A stretch of DNA of 64,000 nt, taken from the NCBI GenBank assembly GCA_964030785.1, contig OZ034972.1:19595683-19659682 (forward strand). Reading direction: 5' to 3'. Below, in pieces: positions 1 through 12,800 of this stretch. The stretch's first letter is position 1; every line of letters starts with the position of its first letter. Both the position numbers and the translations under genes were made by a program. Below the pieces are notes generated by a model. The model saw nothing but the letters and a program-made list of their open reading frames with translations. It was not told the DNA's origin and did not search any database. This DNA is from Siderastrea siderea. Its lineage: Eukaryota > Cnidaria > Anthozoa > Scleractinia > Rhizangiidae.

Positions 1-87
1 ATAGATAGAAAACTTTATTTAAACACGGTAATTTTATCAAATTTACATATGTTATTATTAAACATAGAAAATCTGTTCTATCTATCC
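1..87 (-). mobile_element. LINE 3' end fragment (copy C)
   Basis: The segment AACTTTATTTAAACACGG resembles the start of the copy B 3' UTR at 201-230 (AACCTTTTATTTACCCACGG), and both sit beside a (TAGA)/(GGAT) tract. It is therefore another copy of the same LINE 3' terminus. Confidence 0.55.
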
Positions 88-201
88 ATCGATGGATGGA
101 TGGATGGATGGATGGATGGATGGATGGATGGATGGATGGATGGATGGATGGATGGATGGATGGATGGATGGATGGATGGATAGATAGATAGATAGATAGA
201 A
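88..201. repeat. (GGAT)n then (TAGA)n tetranucleotide tract
   Basis: More than twenty GGAT units pass into TAGATAGA. It is the junction between two LINE 3' ends and probably began as the terminal repeat of such an element. Confidence 0.95.
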
Positions 202-800
202 CCTTTTATTTACCCACGGAATTTCATCAAATTAAAATATACAACATATTAAAATTTGTTTTACATAAAATCCGTACACGATATTATCTCAGTAAAACTA
301 ATTACAGTTAATTAAATAATTACAATATACTGCAATATAGGTATGATATGAAGTTACTTTGAGGCATTGCTGGTGCCGGTAGTGTAGGAGTCCAGTTTAC
401 ACACAAACCTTTTAAGGGAACTTTCATCTTTAACACTTGGAGGCAAATCATTCCATAGCTTAGCTCCGGAAAAAGCAAAACTATTTTTGTAATAGTTTGT
501 GCGACATTTTGGAAGCTCAAGGTTCATTTTGGAAGATCGCAGTCCATAATTTTGAAAAGAGGTCTTATGTGTAAACATTTCAGACAAATACGGGGGGGTC
601 AGGCCGTTTAATACTTTAAACATCAAGATAGCCTTTTGACGCTGTCTCATCACCTCCAAATTCAACCACCCTAATTCTGCAAGAAGATCACAAGATCTTT
701 TCAGATAAGAGGCACCAGTTATGATGCGTGCTGCTCGGTTTTGGAGTTTTTGCAAATTTGCCATTTGTGTTTCACCTATAGTGTCCCAAACAATACAACA
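202..800 (-). mobile_element. 5'-truncated LINE copy B (C-terminus of reverse transcriptase plus 3' UTR)
   Basis: On the minus strand an open frame from about 800 to 357 reads [15 protein letters not shown] and, near the end, AKLWNDLPPSVKDESSLKRF. This is the typical C-terminal end of non-LTR retrotransposon polyproteins with a [12 protein letters not shown] signature. The 3' UTR reaches the tetranucleotide tract. No RT catalytic motif is present, so the copy is dead on arrival. Confidence 0.8.
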
Positions 801-850
801 ATGGATGGATGGATGGATGGATGGATGGATGGATGGATGGATGGATGGAT
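801..850. repeat. (GGAT)n microsatellite between LINE copies
   Basis: About twelve ATGG units lie exactly at the junction of LINE copies A and B. Confidence 0.95.
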
Positions 851-1345
851 AATAATAATTCAAGAATTCGAGCTGATCGCACTGAGTACGGTAATCCTGC
901 AATAATGCGGGCAGCTCGATTTTTGTAAGGTCTGAAGTTTTTTAGAGAGAGTGTCGCCAATGCTATCCCATACAGGAGAACAATAATTAAAATAAGGTTC
1001 AATGATTGATCTGTAAACAGTACGTCTATTATCTAGAGTTAGGGCGGATGATATTTTCCGAAGAACACTGATGTTACACACAACCTTTTTTGCTAGGTTG
1101 TTGACATGTTCAGCCCAAGTAAGATTTTCATCTATGTGAACACCAAGACATTTGGTGTGTTCAACTCTACTTAAAGAAATTCCGTTCACAGACAAATCAA
1201 TAAAACCCTCTAATGACGCAATTTTTTGCCTGGATCCAATGATCAAAAATTCGGATTTCAATATGTTCAATGATAGTTTGTTTACAGTTAGCCACGTTAA
1301 CACATGCCTAAGGTCAGTGTTCATTAACGCTTCAAAGTCATGAAA
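851..1345 (-). mobile_element. 5'-truncated LINE copy A (reverse transcriptase thumb region)
   Basis: The minus-strand frame contains LRHVLTWLTVNKLSLNILKS and CLGVHIDENLTWAEHV, the part of LINE RT just after the YADD motif. A frameshift near 950 moves the continuation ([20 protein letters not shown]) to another frame. It is homologous to copy B in its overlapping part. Confidence 0.8.
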
Positions 1346-1349
1346 TTGA

Positions 1350-1475
1350 ACACCAGATATCGATGGAGGTAGGAAGGGATAGAGAGATGCAGAGATGGAG
1401 GAAGGGGGAGGTAGGGAGGGATAGAGAGATGCAGAGATGGAGGAAGGGGGGAGGGAGGCAGGGAGGGACAGACGG
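1350..1475. repeat. Purine-rich tandem repeat
   Basis: A roughly 60-base unit built on GGGATAGAGAGATGCAGAGATGGAGGAAGG occurs about twice in a row. Confidence 0.75.
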
Positions 1476-1638
1476 ACGAAGGGACCTAATTAAAGCGCAC
1501 GTTTATTATTCTTTATAGAGTACCCTTATGATAATCAGTGAACCAGTATCCTTCCCTCTCGATAATAAGAACTTCTGATGTACAAATGAATTAAACGATG
1601 AAAGTAGGGCGAACTGAAGGAAAAAGCACCTATCTTAC

Positions 1639-1779
1639 TTCATGACTTGGCCCATGGACATATCTCCTTCCACTACCAGATGTCCTCCATATTTAAATGC
1701 CGCGGCATTAGCAAAGAACATGAACGCTTCCGATAATCCGAATGACACTCCTTCTAGATGAGCATGTCTTAAAGCCTTC
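1639..1779 (-). CDS. Transporter exon 22 (TM11 and loop), last exon in window
   Basis: Encodes [19 protein letters not shown], a hydrophobic helix, and then [17 protein letters not shown], ending in AA before GTAAGA. The remaining 1.6 kb toward base 1 is LINE and microsatellite DNA, so TM12 and NBD2 lie outside the window. Confidence 0.94.
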
Positions 1780-1865
1780 CTGTAAATCAAATGGAAAATA
1801 TGTGCTTTTTTAGTCACAACTAAACGAAAGTGGCTCTTCGTGAGTGTCGAAGATAATTAAGCTTC

Positions 1866-1907
<42 letters not shown>

Positions 1908-4900
1908 GTTCATTTGCATTAGGTTCGGCACATGTAAAGTTCGACGTTTGAACTAGGCCTAAGTTGAAAATACATTATAACTTGGCTAGCATATCCTCAA
2001 AATCAAATTCAATAGCTGACCTGAGCGTGCTCAATTACATTGTTGAGTACTATGAGGGTGCTAACAACAACATTAGTCGTCCTTCATTGTTGAGACAGGT
2101 GTAAAAAAAAATCAAATCACGACTTGGCTCACTGTAGCTATTCCCATGCTATTGTTTTTGTAAGTGGCAATATGGTTACTTGAGTATTGTTTTTACAAAC
2201 AACGTACATTCCAATACAAAACAACGTTACTTACTTATATGGACCCACCAAGGCCTGAGCGTATTTGTCAAAGAAAGTATTTTCTCTGACAAGGGACACC
2301 ACAGTGTGGATATTTTGTATTGTTTCAACAGCTATCTGTTAATCAGAAAAGAAAAACAATTTAATATCATAGACTCCCTCTCAGTCAAGCTTCTTTAGCC
2401 GCGACAGTACTTCTTCTCTCAGTATGTTTTGTCGGTTTCCCTTATTTGTGACAAAGGTCACCAATAAAGGCTCAAAGCCCTGGGTGCAGCCGCAAAAAAA
2501 CAGCGCAAGGTGAGTGAAGGTCTTATGTAACCGTTCCCAGCGTGTCGGGCAATTTTCTCTTGCTCTCCTCGTCTTTCTTATAATCCTTTCAGCTTAGTGC
2601 TCAACAAGATCTCCCTAGAAAAGCCTTTGACACACAGAGAATGATTGCATTAAACCATACGGTTGTCACTTGCTACTACGCCCTAAGACACGATCTTTAG
2701 GTTTATACTTCCTTGCTCACCCAAGAGGTGATTAATTGGCACCAACGATTTTTTTTCGGAAACCAGAAAAAAATCCGGAGGCAAATCTAAGATGAACTAG
2801 CCTCCCACCCAGGCGGAATAATAATGTCTGGCCCCATTTGACGTGGTATCCAATCACATCTATAAGAACGAGCAAATAAAACTGCATAAAATAAAGCTTT
2901 GCTCACCTTGCCAGATTGCAAGTGTGGGTCTTCGCCACCACCAGAAATCGAGGCTCCTACAATCACTTTCATTTTAATAAAATTGGCGACTATCAGGAAC
3001 GGAACAAAAGACAGTACTACGAGCGTCAACTTCCAGCCATGGAAGAAAGCAAATACAGTACAGGCGACAGCTGTACTTATGGACATCACAACCGTAGCAA
3101 GGCGACTACCAGCAGCCTAAAACAATAAATAAATAAATAAATAAATAAATACCCTTATGTTTTCATTGCTCTTGAGAAACAGAGAGAGCAATTCAAAGTG
3201 CTGTTTTTCCTGAGGTTTGATTAAAGGGCGGTTCAAGTACAACATAAATTACTGGAAAGTTTCCTCAGCTACAAGCATAGGCCAGTACCCTGCAGTAAAC
3301 GTGAGTGCAGAAAACACAACAAAAACTCGCTAATGAAAATTTCCATGAAATAAGGAAAAGTTGGCGTGGATGGGGTGAGGATGATTCTGCTTAAGAAACT
3401 TGTTTTGACTTGGGAATTAAACACCTAACCAACTAAAAGCGACAGGGAAATAAGAAAACCGTTTAGGTGTCTTTTACATATGACTAAAACTGCAAAAAGA
3501 GTGAATCAGTCAGCGCTGAAGGAATCATGGCACTGAAGGAATTTCATGTTGAGCACCAGTGAAGCATTAAAGCAATCACCTAATAAGCATCACTGAAGCA
3601 TTGAAGGACTCACATATTGAACATCACATACTGTTAACAAACATCCAACTGATCAGCGTGGAAGCGGTTGTCTTAATGATGTGATGTTTCGGGTTTCAAT
3701 TAATTTTAATTCTGTTACAAAAGGTTGCCCGCATTGTATTGTTATCATCATCACCACCATTATTATTATCATAATAATCATTATCATCATTTTAACGTTC
3801 GGATGATTCATTTTCCGGTCATTTAGATTTCAAAGTTTCTGACGAATGTGTAGTAGAGGCGTCGTAGTAGGTTGGTGTGGCGCACCTCAAGTCCCCACGC
3901 ATCTATGTCCCGGGTTATCAAGTTGCATAAGGTCTAAATTATTTTCCGTTCCATGGAGTGTTTCTCTGTTTTTGCCCGTGACTTACATTGCTGCTTTACT
4001 ACTTACCCCTTTAACATCCGAGGAATGTGTTGATAATGCTGTAGTAAGAGCTCCTGTGCTGTGCAGTGGATCGTCAAAGTACGACATATCCTGTCAAACA
4101 AGAAAGTTGATGAGTTTCTTCAGAAAAACTTGCTTTTTTCAAGCTTATAGCCACTAGTTTCAGCAGATCTCTTTAAGTACATACGCAATGAAAGGGAGTA
4201 CTTTCGCACTTCGCATTTCCGCAGACCTTTTTCACTCGCGAGTGGATCCGAACTCATAAACTAACTGTTCCAATACTGCATCCACGATTGCCTATTTAAC
4301 TGTCACGACTGTCACGACTGTGCTTTTAATCTATTGACTTCATTAGACTACAAGAACTGTGGAGATGTTAAGTGAAAAAGGGCTATGCAGTGCAGGATAT
4401 ATCAGGAGTTCACGACACTAAAAACTTAGTAAATTGTTTTAATCCAAGAGTCTCAGTAGCAATCTAGTGTGATAGGCCGGGTGAAAATAGTTCAGAAAGG
4501 GACTGGTGTTGGTGACAGCGGCAAATAGCTCAACACAAACATCGCTCCTTTTCAGCACTACTTTCACCAGACAGAATACTGAATATTGTTCTCCCCGGTT
4601 CACTAAAGGTGGGTGATCCCTTGTAAAAGATTTTCTCTTGTGCGGTGGTTTAACAAAGGAAAAATTGGACGACTATGAACGAAGCTCGCTTAAGGAGGTT
4701 TGATTGTTTCTCATTATTTTATTATACCCCAGCAAACGTTTTCAGAAAAATTATGTCAAATGTATTTGACAAAAAATTATGACTTTTGGTATCCTGGAAT
4801 ATCTTTTCGGAAAACAGTATACTGATTGGGTACAAGACAATAAAAATATTAGTAAGTAAGTAAGTAAAGCCTTTATTTAAAGAGGGTAAAACACATAATA

Positions 4901-7900
4901 GTATATACATACTAATAAACTTGTGGCCCTCTGTACTAAAACTATATAAAATTAAAAATACATATATATAGACACGTAACTATTACAATTTATAATACTG
5001 AGTAGAAAGAATTTAAAAATATAAATAAATAAATAATCAAGAAAAATAAGTAAATGAAGAAACAAATAATTAATAAGTAAATAAATAAAATAAATAAAAG
5101 TAAGTAAATAAATAAAAATATTACAGCGACACAACAAGAAAGGAAAACAGGTTTTAAAAAATGAGATCATTTACTGACCTGTTTCAACATCGCTTCAAAC
5201 GCCATCTTCCTCAGCCGCAAAGTTAACAATTCACCAGCCCTCGTAAACATCGCATGCTGTTTTAAGGAAACAAATAAAGAAAACTAACTTACGCTCTTTT
5301 GTTTTAAAGAACGCGTACAATTTGGCTGAGCCTGAGGATGTTCTAATTTTAGCCCTACATTTTCTTAAATTTTGGGGCAAATCTCAGCCTCAACGTTCTT
5401 AGTGTATTCAGAATCAGAGCACTTTGTATAAATATAACAGATTGACAAAGTAATGATCAATACCACTGTTGAAACAGTGTTGAAACAATTTTTACCTGAA
5501 GAAAGTTTGCCAAGAAACTCGTAACACCAATAGCGAGAAACATCAGAGCCCAGAATGCAGATTCTTTTTCCACCTTTTCTTCGTCTCGCGAAGTGAAGAC
5601 CTAAAAACAGACAACTGAGTAGTAAATAATGGGATTAAACGAGGGTATTCTTGACAACGTGTACAGTTACATGGAATAAAACTTTCAACACTAACACATG
5701 GTGGAATCCCATGGTCAGACAAGCATCTCTAAACACTTCCACGCAGGGCTGTCACTAACTTTTAAGTAATGGTCCTAGTAAGAACTAGGCAACCCAACGG
5801 CAAGGAATGCAGAAAGGTGTTAATTGTGATATTGTTGAAACGGTACACCTCATTGGCTAAAACGTGAAAATCTACTCTCACTTCATCAGGTAGCGCATTT
5901 ATTTCTCTCTAGTTTACTTATTGATTCGGTTTTAGTGAAAACTATTCTGAGTTTTAATGCAGCAAAATTTCTATGTGGGAAACATGGAAAATTAGAAGCC
6001 TTTCTAAGCCATTGTTTTGGAGTCTCATGATTGGATAAAATCTTGTAACACAAAAGAAATATCGCTTTAAAATAAAGTTTCAGTACATTTTATTTCAAAA
6101 ACGTGTTGTCCATAGGTTGATGTATTCTCAGTAAGAAAATCTAAACAATCTTATGTGGGGAAAGCGAAATGCCGCAGAACAATAGAGGATTGCCTAGTTC
6201 TTACACGCATTGTTACTTAATGTAGGTGGGGAAATTTAAAAAAGTACCCGAAGAATTTTTTCTAGTGTTGTATCAGTGCTTTATTTATCTGTTGCGTAGC
6301 CCATGGTCAAACCCACAATGAGTGAGGGAGATGCCCAGTCCTAGCCCCTTGTGACAGCCCTGTCCATGATTCTGCAAAAGCAATCACTTTAGACACGTCT
6401 TGGCTAAGACAGAGATGAGTCTATTCTTAACGTTTGCTGCCACGTCTTTGACGACAGTTTTTAAGCAATTTTATGCCTGTTCGTCACGTTAATGTGGTTC
6501 CGGACTGCCGGATAGTAAATTTTCTAATAGGATTTATAATTATACGCTAGGATCGGTAAGGAAGGTAAACAATGAAACTACTGTAAAGAATCAAGAGCGT
6601 AGAATCTGGAGGCCCTTTTTCATATTTTTTTTTCCTAAAAGAAGACATGCTACCTATGTCCCTACATAAAATTTATAATTTTCACTACTCCCACAAACTG
6701 TATTCTTTATGAAGAAACATGAATTCCTGAAATATACTGCACTTACAACAAGAATTTCTGATAGAAGGAATGCGAATGCAAGTGGGAAAAGTCCGTTTAT
6801 AATTGCAGCGACACTACCGAAAAACAAGTACGGCCATTCAGGTTTGTTCAACTTCAAGATACGCATCACTGGAGCAGGTTCCACTTCTTCCTCTAAAATC
6901 TTCCCTTTGCCATCCTTGTCCTTCTTGACCTAAATAAAACAACAGCAGACAATCAACACTTCTAGTGAATCATATTGCAGTGATCTCTGAATGCAGTTCC
7001 CTCTCAAAGCAACAGTCACGTCGAAACCAGGGGCTCCAGCGAATCTAGCAGCAACGGATATTACCGAGCAAATTTGATCCAAAAAAATTGTAATGCCAAC
7101 TTTGGCATACACGATATAATATTTTACTAGCCCGCAAAGCAGGCGTCTGAAAAATTTATGGGGCGCTGAGCAGAGGGAGCACGCGAGGTGCACACGAAGG
7201 AAAAGGAGAATGGACCTTCTTCACGTCGCAAGAGCCTCGCACGGCTCCGACATCATGCACCTTATATTACTCATGAATTTGACATTGGATGGGTATTCCT
7301 GTCAAGGTATAGTAAACTCGGTTCTAACGACAGATGATTTCTTTCCGGGATGATTCACACAGGATTTAAATCCTCACTACCGCACAACTTAAAGGATCAT
7401 TTGCTAAAACGGTAATTGTTAAAATCCCACTGACTGGTCACATCCTGGGGTCAATTCAATAAAACGTTTACACTTGTAGTTTACAAGTCGGACCATTGTA
7501 CTTACAAGCGCAGACGAAAACGAGTTTACTAAACGTCGTTACAAGTCCAAGTTACAAGTGTCCGACTTGTAATTACAGGTGTAGCGCTACACGTGTAAAA
7601 TATGGTAAGTATCAAATTTAATAAAACTTTTAAGTCCGACTTGTATTTTTACAAGAGTCCAACTTGTAAATCACAAGTGCAAATTACAAGTCGCATGTCA
7701 CTTGTAAACATTGGGTACGTCTTGTAAAAAGCGTACTTTTGTGACAAAATGTTTTCCTCTAGCAAAGAAGAACTCGACGAGCTGCTGAGGCATCTCAGTA
7801 TCCAGCAACCTAGGAATTTCGAGGAAAGGCGGCTGTTGGACACGGAAAATCCAAGGGAATTTTGGGTGAATTTTCGTCTCTTTGAGGCCGCGTTCGTTCA

Positions 7901-9774
7901 TCTTTTGGAATTAATAAACCTGCGATTAGAGTATACATTAGCGTGATTAAAGCAGAGAGATTGGATTGTACACTTGTTACCTACAAGTGCATTCCAGCGG
8001 AGTTTACAATTTTAGGGCTACAATTGTAATTTACTCTTGTATCTGACTCGTGCTACACGTGTAAGTTCCAGAGTAGAAAATTCTTTTATTAACTTGTATT
8101 TACAAGTTGGACTTTACACGTGTAAAATACACGTGTAAAAATTACAAGTGTAGTTTCTTTATTAAATTGACCCCTGGACGCTTGTTTTTACAAGCGCACG
8201 CAAAAATGAGTTCAATAAACATCGTTACAAGTCCTTGTTACAAGACTCCGGCTTGTAATTACTGGTGTAGCGCTACACTTGGGCATGTGGAATTTGGTAT
8301 TTATCCAATTCAATAAAACTTTTACAGGAGTCCGACTTGTATTTTTACAAAAGTCCAACTTGTAAACTACAAGTGCAAACTACAAGTAGTAAGTCACTTG
8401 TAAGCTTAACATACGACTTGTAGAAAGAGTATTTCAAAACTTCAATTATGTCCTCGTCTAGCAAAGAAGAACTTGGAGAACTACTGAGACACAGATTTAT
8501 TCGACAGCCTAGAAATTTTGAGGAAAGGCGGTTGTTTGACATGGAAAATCCAAGGGAATTTCGGGAGAAGTTTCGTCTGTCTGTGGACGCTTTTGCTCAT
8601 TTTCTGGAATTAAACCTGGGTTAGAGAATACATTAGCATAGATTAAAGTAGAGGGATTTGATTGCACACTTGTAACCTACAAGTGCATTCCAGCGGAGTT
8701 TACAATTGTAAGGCTACAATTGTTATTTACTCTTGTATCTGACTCGTGCTACACGTGTAAGTTCCAGAGTAGGAAATTCTTTTATTGAATTCTTGTATTT
8801 ATAAGCTGGACTTTACACGCGTAAATTACACGTGCAAAAACTGCAAGTGTAGTTTCTTTATTGAATTGACCCCTGTATGGCTAGCAGTAGCAGTAGCTTC
8901 CACTTCTTGGCTTTCGCACTAACTTGTTAGGGTATTGGGCAAAATTCTAAGTGTAAACTTTGGCCTGTTCTTCTTGGCCTCAGTGTAGACTTTGGCTGTT
9001 CTTCTTCTTCAAAATTGTTTCCGAACACATGCAACTTATTGCATCGAGCTTACCTCAGCCTTTTCAGACTTAGGATTCTCCAACGAAAGGCTTGCTCTGA
9101 ATTTTGCTGGAGTTCTCTCAGTTCCTTCATATTCACTATCACTCGACATGTGTGACACACTACGTATGTAGTTTGTTACCCCAGTTGACTCTGAAAGAAA
9201 AGCCTGAAATATCAAACTTCGCTGACACTTGGCATTGCCAGAGACAATAGGTCAACAGGTATCACACTGCTTCATCGATCATGACACGTTTTCGAAGCAA
9301 AACGAACCTTTTCTGTTTTTTTGTTTTTTGGGGGGTGGGGTTTTTTGTTTTGTTTTGTTTTTTTGTTGTTGTTGTTGTTGTTGTTTTTTTGGGGTTTTTT
9401 TTGTTTTGTTTTTTTGTTGTTGTTTTTACTTTTGGGCGTGTTACCTTAAGGAGGCGAATAAGAAGGGCTGAAAGCGAATTCAAATAAAATATCCAAGGGT
9501 AGGGGTATCTATGGGCCTCAGAAGCCTACAATAAGAATGTGACAATTAAAACGTTCTCTGTAGGTAGTCGAGTTATCATTTAATTTCGACAAATTTTCAG
9601 TGTTATTTTAACTCCAATATTTAAATTTTTCTTTGCACTTTTCATTAATTGCAATCCTTCCGACCGCAACTCCGTGACAGGGCTTCGGCAAGTATGCTAT
9701 TTGTATTAATACGTTAATACAAAGTGTTAAATATATTTATTTATAATGTACTAATTTCTGTTAATAACTTAAAT

Positions 9775-9809
<35 letters not shown>

Positions 9810-12800
9810 TTTGTATCAATACATTAATACATCCCTTGTGTAGACAAGGTAAGTCAAATGTGAAATCAGGACTGGTATAAATTGTACCAAAATTCTCAAA
9901 CCTTTCTCTATAAGCTCTTTTGTCATGTCATAATCATCGTCTTCATCGTTGTCATCCTCTTTTTCCTTCTTCTTAAAAATCTAGAAAAACGAAGATTATT
10001 ACAACAACGCTACAGTGTCTCAAAAGACCGTGACTGTACATGAGAGCCATATTTTCTAAAATTTATCTGAATTCGCATCAATTTCAGGATATTTTAAAAA
10101 CTCGTTTCTTAAAGTCACGTTACGTTTTCAAGACATAAAACAACAGTACAAAAGTTTCCCGCCAAAGTATTCTTCAGCGTCGGACTGCCCGTCATTTCAT
10201 CGTCAGCGTTTTGTTCTCTCTGCTTTTCAAGCTACCGCCGGTTTTCACTTTTTACTTAAATCACTACGTTTAAGTAACGAGACTACTGCAAAGAAGCGGA
10301 ATCTTTTATTACAGAGCCCAAGCCTCGGTTTGAAGTCATCTGCTCGAAAACAAAGAAGGAGTTAGTTTCTTAAGAAACTGTGGTGCCACCGTAAAATGAT
10401 TGAAAGCTGACGTTTCGAGTGCTAGCCCTTCGTCAGCGCGAGTCAAGGAATTGTGGGTTGCACTTGGTTTATATGGAGAGTGGTGGAGCTACGTTATTGG
10501 TAGAAACATGGCAACGTGAAAAACAACAATAAATTAGTTGAATGAAAGCGTTCGTTGATACCGTGGGGATTAAGAATGCCGATTTGAAAAATGAATTTTT
10601 GTTCTAGATTTTTACGGCTTTCCGTGTTACCCTGGTGTAGGGAAAAGCCACAGAACGTCATGTTTTGGCTGGAATGATTGGGGAGATTGAAATGTCGGGC
10701 GACTGGTTTGAGTGCGTTCATTTCGTTCAACGTCTCGTAGATGTTGGCGGAAACGCTCGGCAAGTCTCCTACCTGTTTCGCCAATGTATATCTCTTTGTG
10801 TAAAGTGCATGTTATGCAATAGAAAACATTTGCGGAGGAGCATATAAAGCGATCAGTGATTTTAATCGATCGCTTGGGTCCCGTTATTTTCTCCGCATTG
10901 TGAATGAGAGGACAAGTGTTGCATCGTTTGCGCGAGCATTTGAAACTACCCGGTTGATCATCAGATTTAAGTACACTTCTAACTAGAAAGTTCCCTATGT
11001 TTTTGTCGCGTTTAAATGAAATCAATTGGGGTTGTGAAAAGTGTGCAAATCTGTGTTACCTGTAGCGTGACTAACTGGTGATACACTCCATCAGTTTGCA
11101 TGAGTTCATCATGGCTGCCTTTCTCCACAACCACACCTTCCTGAATAGCAGCAATAACATCTGCATTCTGAACTGTTGACAAACGATGGGCAATCACAAT
11201 GGTCGTACGACCCTGACGTGCCTAGCGGATGAGAGAAAAAACAGTATCAGCATTCTGAACGGTCGATTAACGACACGCAATCACAAATGATGGCTCTACG
11301 ACCCTAAGGCCCTAACGGATAAAAAAAAACAAATGAAATGAGCATTACTGTCTGCTTGCAAACGATGCCTGGTGAGGCAGCGTGGCCGAGTGGTCATTGG
11401 GCCAGACTTGAAATCAGGGGTTCCCGGGTTCAAGTCCTGCTCGTGTTGTTTCACGGTAGTCCCGGATACAACTCCCTCGGCAAGCTGGTCTGATCTGCCT
11501 CCTGCCGAATGGATTTTTTAACCACGTTATTTTCAATTTGAATTATTTATCCACGAAGTTAAATGCTCGACACCCTAGCAAGTTCTGCTAAAAACACTGA
11601 CCGAAGGTAAATTAAAAAATTCCCTTCCCTTTCCTTCCCTTCTCTTCTGTGTCTGATGTGCCAAACGCACGACAGAAACCACGTACAACGTTGGCATTCT
11701 CGACTACTAACTAACGACACTGGGAAATATGAAATTGACGCAATTTTAAGACAACCAAACAACTTCAGCATCCCGTTGTAACCTGAGATGTTTTCAGGGT
11801 TTTCCTTACACCGTTTGTTTGTAACGATGCTGCATAACTGCCAAGATAAATCCCTTGAATAACTCCAACTTACTTTATCCAAAGCAGCTTGCACAATTCT
11901 TTCACTTTCACTGTCCAGTGCTGAGGTTGCTTCATCTAGCAACAGTATTCTGGGATCTTTAACAAGAGCTCGCGCAATGGCAATGCGCTGTTTCTGTCCT
12001 CCACTTAACTGGGTTCCACGCTCACCAACAAGAGTCTCATATCCCTGTTAGAAAGATTACAGGGCTCTTAAATAATTAAATGAACAACTAAGACCAAAAT
12101 TCAAATCAGCAAAATATAACCTGCAGAGACGTAGGCCATGGCTTTTATCGTGTTGCCATGCATGCGTTAAGATGAATGAAGATGTTCATGTTGTCTTCCT
12201 GAGGTTTCGTTTCCTCGTCAGTTTGGAATAAGACTTTTTGACTTCTCCAGGGCCTTTTTTCAGGCCCGGGTAAGGAAAACGTAGGCCTAGCGCCACTGGC
12301 TTAATGGTATAGATTCCGTAAATTATTTAGTCCCTTTTTTGTGGATTTCGTGAATTATATAGTCCTCATTTTGTGAATTCCGTAAGTTATTTTGTCCTCA
12401 ATTGAATTAAGAGTTATACTGTAAACCCCTTTTAACAAGAGAAAGCTTGGTTAACTTTCAACGATTACCGGCATTAAAAAAACTGAACCCAGTATATTCG
12501 AAAGCGCTGGAAAATAAAATGAATAACGATTTTCCTCAAACATATGACAAAGTTTGTGTTGCGGCTGGTGTGAAACGTCATATCGCCATATCGCCATATT
12601 GCCATATCGCCATATGGCAGTGGTGTTAGTGTATAAAAACAAGGCCTGCGGAGAATTTGGGGAGAATTTGGCGAGATTACAAACCACAACACACCAGTGT
12701 TAACAATATGCTGATCAGTATGAAAATGTCATGCCTGTCACCAAGCCAAACTATCCAGAAGTACTTAACGATCAACGCAAAAAGTATTACAGACTATGTC

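Noticed and set aside
1..1600. NBD2 of the transporter
   Set aside because: No Walker or signature motifs occur here; only LINE and microsatellite DNA.
9229..9487. Open frames rich in Phe, Val and Gly on both strands
   Set aside because: They arise from the T/G low-complexity tract in intron 15.
11376..11445. tRNA-Ser gene
   Set aside because: The acceptor stem does not pair and a SINE body follows, so it is a retroposed relic.
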